DNA from: Holosporales bacterium
GTDB taxonomy: Bacteria; Pseudomonadota; Alphaproteobacteria; RUG11792
DNA length: 8,810 bases
Direction of reading: 5' to 3'
Assembly: GCA_031257415.1 (NCBI GenBank)
Contig: JAIROR010000012.1
Coordinates: forward strand, 1 to 8,810
Part shown: positions 6,671 through 8,810 of the stretch, one piece after another
How the letters are laid out: every line of letters begins with the position of its first letter
Numbering within the stretch: position 1 is the stretch's first letter
Notes under the pieces: model-generated
Told to the model about the DNA's origin: nothing
What the model saw: only the letters and a program-made list of their open reading frames with translations
Database searches by the model: none
Made by a program: the position numbers and the translations under genes

Positions 6671-7614
6671 TTTCGAGTTTAGAAACTTACCTTCCCCCCA
6701 AGGTATTGACAAATGACGATCTGTCAAAGATAGTTGATACCAGCGATGAATGGATAGTCGAACGAACAGGGATCAAGAAGAGACATATAACAGAGCCAGG
6801 TGAATTCTCTGCGCATGTCGCCATAAAGGCTGCGTTAAAAACACTTGAGGCTGAGGGAATAGACCCGCTTGAGATAGATTCAATAGTAGTGGCGACTGTA
6901 TCCTCCGAGAAGAGAACGCCATCATGTGCTGTTATAGTTCAGGATGCCATAGGAGCCAGGAATGCTTTTGCTTTTGACGTTCAGGCAGCATGCGGAGGAT
7001 TTATGCATGCCCTCTGCGTTGCGGATAGCTTCATCAGATCTGGATCTTGTAAAAAGGTTCTCACAATAGGTGCAGACGCGCTGTCAAAATTCGTTGACTG
7101 GACGGACAGATCGACATGTGTATTGCTAGGAGATGGAGCGGGAGCTTGCATAGTGAAGGAAGCCCCCGATAATTCTTCAAGCGGGATCATCGACATAAAG
7201 TTATATGCAGATGGAAGCAAAAGCGGGATAATGTCTATAGAGACTAGTGAAAAAAATGATAGCAGGGGATATTTCACGATGCAGGGACGGGCCGTCTTCA
7301 AGTGCGCTGTCGACTATATGTATGATGCTATGGTGGCCGTGCTTACCAAGAACAACATGACATTCGATGATGTGGATTGGATTGTTCCGCATCAGGCGAA
7401 TAAAAGAATTCTTGAAGCTATGCATAAAATAAACGGCTTGCCGATAGAAAAAGTAATTATAACAATAGAAGAACACGCCAATACATCATCCGCATCAATA
7501 CCCCTCGCTATCAAGAAATCAATGGATGATGAAACAATAAAGAAAGGTGATACGCTCCTTATTGCCGCCATCGGCGCTGGTCTTGTATGGGGCTCCGCCA
7601 TTTTGAGGATATAG
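6652..7614 (+). CDS. fabH: Beta-ketoacyl-ACP synthase III (FabH)
   Basis: FabH condenses acetyl-CoA with malonyl-ACP to start type II fatty acid synthesis. At 320 residues it has the normal length. The catalytic triad is visible: Cys114 in DVQAACGGF, His247 in VPHQANKRI, and Asn277 in EEHANTSSASIP. The N-terminal DEWIVERTGIKKRHI (32-46), DGAGA (161-165) and the C-terminal GAGLVWGSAILRI are also typical. The ATG lies inside the end of plsX in another frame, with AGAG at 6640-6643 as a weak Shine-Dalgarno. It shares the operon with rpmF and plsX and is followed after two bases by a small unknown gene. Confidence 0.97.
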   Translation: MDKRSIISSLETYLPPKVLTNDDLSKIVDTSDEWIVERTGIKKRHITEPGEFSAHVAIKAALKTLEAEGIDPLEIDSIVVATVSSEKRTPSCAVIVQDAIGARNAFAFDVQAACGGFMHALCVADSFIRSGSCKKVLTIGADALSKFVDWTDRSTCVLLGDGAGACIVKEAPDNSSSGIIDIKLYADGSKSGIMSIETSEKNDSRGYFTMQGRAVFKCAVDYMYDAMVAVLTKNNMTFDDVDWIVPHQANKRILEAMHKINGLPIEKVIITIEEHANTSSASIPLAIKKSMDDETIKKGDTLLIAAIGAGLVWGSAILRI

Positions 7615-7616
7615 CT

Positions 7617-7883
7617 ATGAAAGAAAACTCTAGAAGAAATGTAGCAGACGAAGACAGGAAGGATTTTTGCCTTTCTTTTGAGTACCTGCTGGCCGCTTTC
7701 GTTGATTTGACGAAATACTTTGGAAAAATTCGAGATTTCTCATTTAGAATAATATCAGATTTCGGCTCGCGATTGTTCAGCATGCGAACAAGCCTTTTTT
7801 ATTATAATGTCAACGATATGTCCGCCACATTATTCAGTTGCCTCTGCTATAAATTCTATGAATTTGCCAAACGTTTCAAGTAG
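7617..7883 (+). CDS. Small hypothetical protein, 88 residues, last gene of the operon
   Basis: The ATG at 7617 is two bases after the fabH stop and has a clear GAGG at 7605-7608, eight bases upstream, so translation coupled to fabH is likely. The product begins with a charged MKENSRRNVADEDRKD, then is rich in Phe, Tyr, Leu and basic residues with an aromatic C-terminal half (SLFYYNV, LCYKFYEFAKRFK). Short amphipathic helices are plausible, but there is no clear transmembrane segment or signal peptide. I do not recognise a family. In many alphaproteobacteria the integration host factor gene ihfA follows fabH; this protein has none of the IHF/HU motifs. It could be lineage-specific or the degraded start of another gene. 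Confidence 0.6.
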   Translation: MKENSRRNVADEDRKDFCLSFEYLLAAFVDLTKYFGKIRDFSFRIISDFGSRLFSMRTSLFYYNVNDMSATLFSCLCYKFYEFAKRFK

Positions 7884-7911
7884 TATCAGCAACTGCCGAA
7901 TTGATAATTCA

Positions 7912-8597
7912 GAATGAAACCAATCCAGAAGCCGGCACCTGGATCACTTTCAGAGAATCATCGCCTGATTCCAGAATGCGTACACCAATATCCTCCTGGT
8001 TAACCCGGCGAGCTTTCCAGGAAAAGAGAGCCCGTAGGAACAGGTGTCAGTATTATTGTAGCATGCTTTTTTATTTTTATGCAAGAAAAATTTTTGCCCC
8101 ATGTTTGTCCCATGAGAAAAAAAATGAAATGAAGTTAACCGGAGCCGACACCTGGATCGCTTTCAGAGAATCATCGCCCGATTCCAGGATGCATACACCA
8201 ATATCCTCCTGGTTAACCCAGCGCAATCTCCAGGAAAAGAGAGCTCGCAGGAACAGGTATCAATAATATTGTAGCACACTTTTTTATTTTTATGCAAGAA
8301 AAATTTTTGCCCCATGTTTGTCCCATGAGAAAAAAAATGAAATGAAGTTAACCGGAGCCGACACCTGGATCACTTTCAGAGAATCATCGCCTGATTCCAG
8401 AATGCATACACCAACATCCTCCTGGTTAACCCAGCAAGCTCTCAAGGAAAACAGAGCCCGCAGGAACAGGTATCAATAATATTGTAGCATGCTTTTTTAT
8501 TTTTATGCAAGAAAAATTTTTGTCCCAAGTTTGTCCCATGAGAAAAAAATGGAATGAAGCAACCGGAGCCGGCACCTGGATCACTTTCAGAGAATCG
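7912..8597 (+). repeat. Tandem array of 213-base repeats (three units plus a partial fourth)
   Basis: The marker CACCTGG occurs at 7936, 8149, 8362 and 8573, giving periods of 213, 213 and 211. Each full unit holds, in order, GAATC-N7-GATTC as a small hairpin, TCCTGGTTAACC, a GCTTTC/GAGAGC-like stem, CAGGTGTC or CAGGTATC (able to pair back with the opening CACCTG), GCATGC, an AT run, an AAAAATTTTTG near-palindrome, GTTTGTCCCATGAG and GTTAACCGGAGCC. Copies differ by scattered substitutions; the last stops after GAGAATC. Reading frames across the array are artefacts of the period being a multiple of three. It follows the fabH operon, and one inverted copy lies at 3447-3602. Confidence 0.9.
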
Positions 8598-8626
8598 TTG
8601 CTTTCCCTTGGTTTTTGCCCACTTCC

Positions 8627-8642
8627 TTAACAATCTATTAAC
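8627..8642 (+). promoter_or_regulatory. CtrA-type binding box 1
   Basis: TTAACAATCTATTAAC fits TTAA-N7-TTAAC exactly, the binding motif of the alphaproteobacterial cell-cycle response regulator CtrA. It is the first of three such boxes in 183 bases. A single TTAAC half-site follows at 8669-8673. Confidence 0.7.
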
Positions 8643-8652
8643 AAACCACCTG

Positions 8653-8661
8653 TTTTGCACA
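8653..8661 (+). promoter_or_regulatory. Possible DnaA box
   Basis: TTTTGCACA fits the relaxed DnaA box TT(A/T)TNCACA. It is a single match between CtrA boxes 1 and 2. On its own it is weak evidence, because a 9-base relaxed motif also occurs by chance. Confidence 0.35.
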
Positions 8662-8707
8662 GAAAAATTTAACTGCCGCAAAAATAATTGAAAAAAACGA
8701 CCGCGTG

Positions 8708-8723
8708 TTAACCTTTTTTTAAC
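8708..8723 (+). promoter_or_regulatory. CtrA-type binding box 2
   Basis: TTAACCTTTTTTTAAC fits TTAA-N7-TTAAC exactly. Its right half coincides with the -35 region of the candidate promoter at 8718-8746, the arrangement known for promoters activated by CtrA in Caulobacter. Confidence 0.7.
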
Positions 8724-8746
8724 TTTTCTTTGTTAGAATCTATACT
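8718..8746 (+). promoter_or_regulatory. Candidate CtrA-dependent promoter reading off the right edge
   Basis: TATACT (8741-8746) is a five-of-six -10. The -35 is TTTAAC (8718-8723, spacer 17) or TTAACT (8719-8724, spacer 16), poor by itself but embedded in CtrA box 2. A GAATC site (8736-8740), the GANTC target of the CcrM methylase, sits just before the -10. The predicted start is near 8753, so the controlled gene would be beyond the window. Confidence 0.5.
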
Positions 8747-8751
8747 AACAA
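8730..8751. promoter_or_regulatory. Inverted repeat around the candidate -10
   Basis: TTGTTAG (8730-8736) and CTAACAA (8745-8751) are perfect inverted repeats separated by eight bases. They enclose the GAATC site and overlap most of the -10. They could form a hairpin in DNA or be an operator for a dimeric regulator. Confidence 0.5.
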
Positions 8752-8752
8752 T

Positions 8753-8785
8753 CCCCTAAGCCCAAAACGGGGCGGGGGCCGTTTT
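8753..8785 (+). promoter_or_regulatory. Two overlapping, mutually exclusive hairpins
   Basis: Fold A pairs CCCC-taa-GCCC (8753-8763) with GGGC-GGGG (8770-8777). Fold B pairs AAAACGG (8764-8770) with CCGTTTT (8779-8785) around eight bases, ending in a short T-run. The folds share bases and cannot coexist. The segment starts where the predicted transcript would begin, so an attenuator-like leader is possible; alternatively it is a DNA structure of an origin. Confidence 0.4.
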
Positions 8786-8793
8786 ACTGAATT

Positions 8794-8809
8794 TTAACTA
8801 TTTTTTAAC
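8794..8809 (+). promoter_or_regulatory. CtrA-type binding box 3
   Basis: TTAACTATTTTTTAAC fits TTAA-N7-TTAAC exactly and ends one base from the window edge. It is downstream of the candidate start point, so if box 2 activates, this copy could repress or mark a second promoter further right. Confidence 0.65.
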
Positions 8810-8810
8810 T

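Noticed and set aside
7901..8266. Rightward open frame of 121 codons across the repeat array
   Set aside because: The frame stays open only because the repeat period of 213 is divisible by three. The protein is itself two copies of repeat sequence, and there is no ribosome site.
7912..8597. CRISPR array
   Set aside because: Repeat units are 213 bases with no short constant repeat and variable spacers, and no cas genes are nearby.
8442..8681. Leftward open frame of 79 codons at the end of the array
   Set aside because: Most of it is the reverse strand of the AT-rich repeat linker, and it also covers CtrA box 1. No domain is seen.

Overview
The window looks like chromosome from an alphaproteobacterium with moderately low GC. 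A host-associated lineage such as Rickettsiales or Holosporales is my best guess. The grounds are the rpmF-plsX-fabH cluster, a complex I NuoG of alphaproteobacterial type, a secreted MORN-repeat protein, dispersed intergenic repeats, and a cluster of motifs matching the alphaproteobacterial regulator CtrA (TTAA-N7-TTAAC). This placement is inference; no rRNA or species marker is present.

Left part (1-1500). A cysteine desulfurase (IscS/NifS family) runs leftward off the window edge. Upstream of it, on the same strand, are tRNA-Lys(TTT) and tRNA-Glu(TTC), with a probable shared promoter near 1140-1172 and a separate promoter for the desulfurase at 847-873. About 300 bases to the right contain no convincing gene.

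Middle (1500-5340). A 568-residue exported protein built mainly of MORN repeats is read rightward from a good promoter. It converges on a short, divergent nuoG read leftward. The roughly 550 bases between them hold a long imperfect hairpin (3280-3435), an inverted copy of a repeat found again on the right side, and a small hairpin past nuoG. nuoG keeps all twelve expected Fe-S ligands in its N-terminal part but is much shorter than usual at the C-terminus.

Right part (5300-8810). A near-consensus promoter drives rpmF-plsX-fabH and a small unknown gene. It lies in an 81-base divergent gap with nuoG. plsX and fabH overlap by 19 bases. PlsX makes acyl phosphate for phospholipid synthesis and FabH starts fatty acid chains, so the operon joins membrane lipid supply to ribosome production. 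After it comes an array of three 213-base tandem units plus a partial fourth.

The last 200 bases contain no gene. They hold three perfect TTAA-N7-TTAAC boxes, a DnaA-box match, a GANTC methylation site inside a dyad, a candidate promoter whose -35 touches a CtrA box, and two mutually exclusive hairpins just past the predicted start point. This is the most interesting part of the window: either a CtrA-controlled promoter for a gene beyond the edge, or part of a replication origin.
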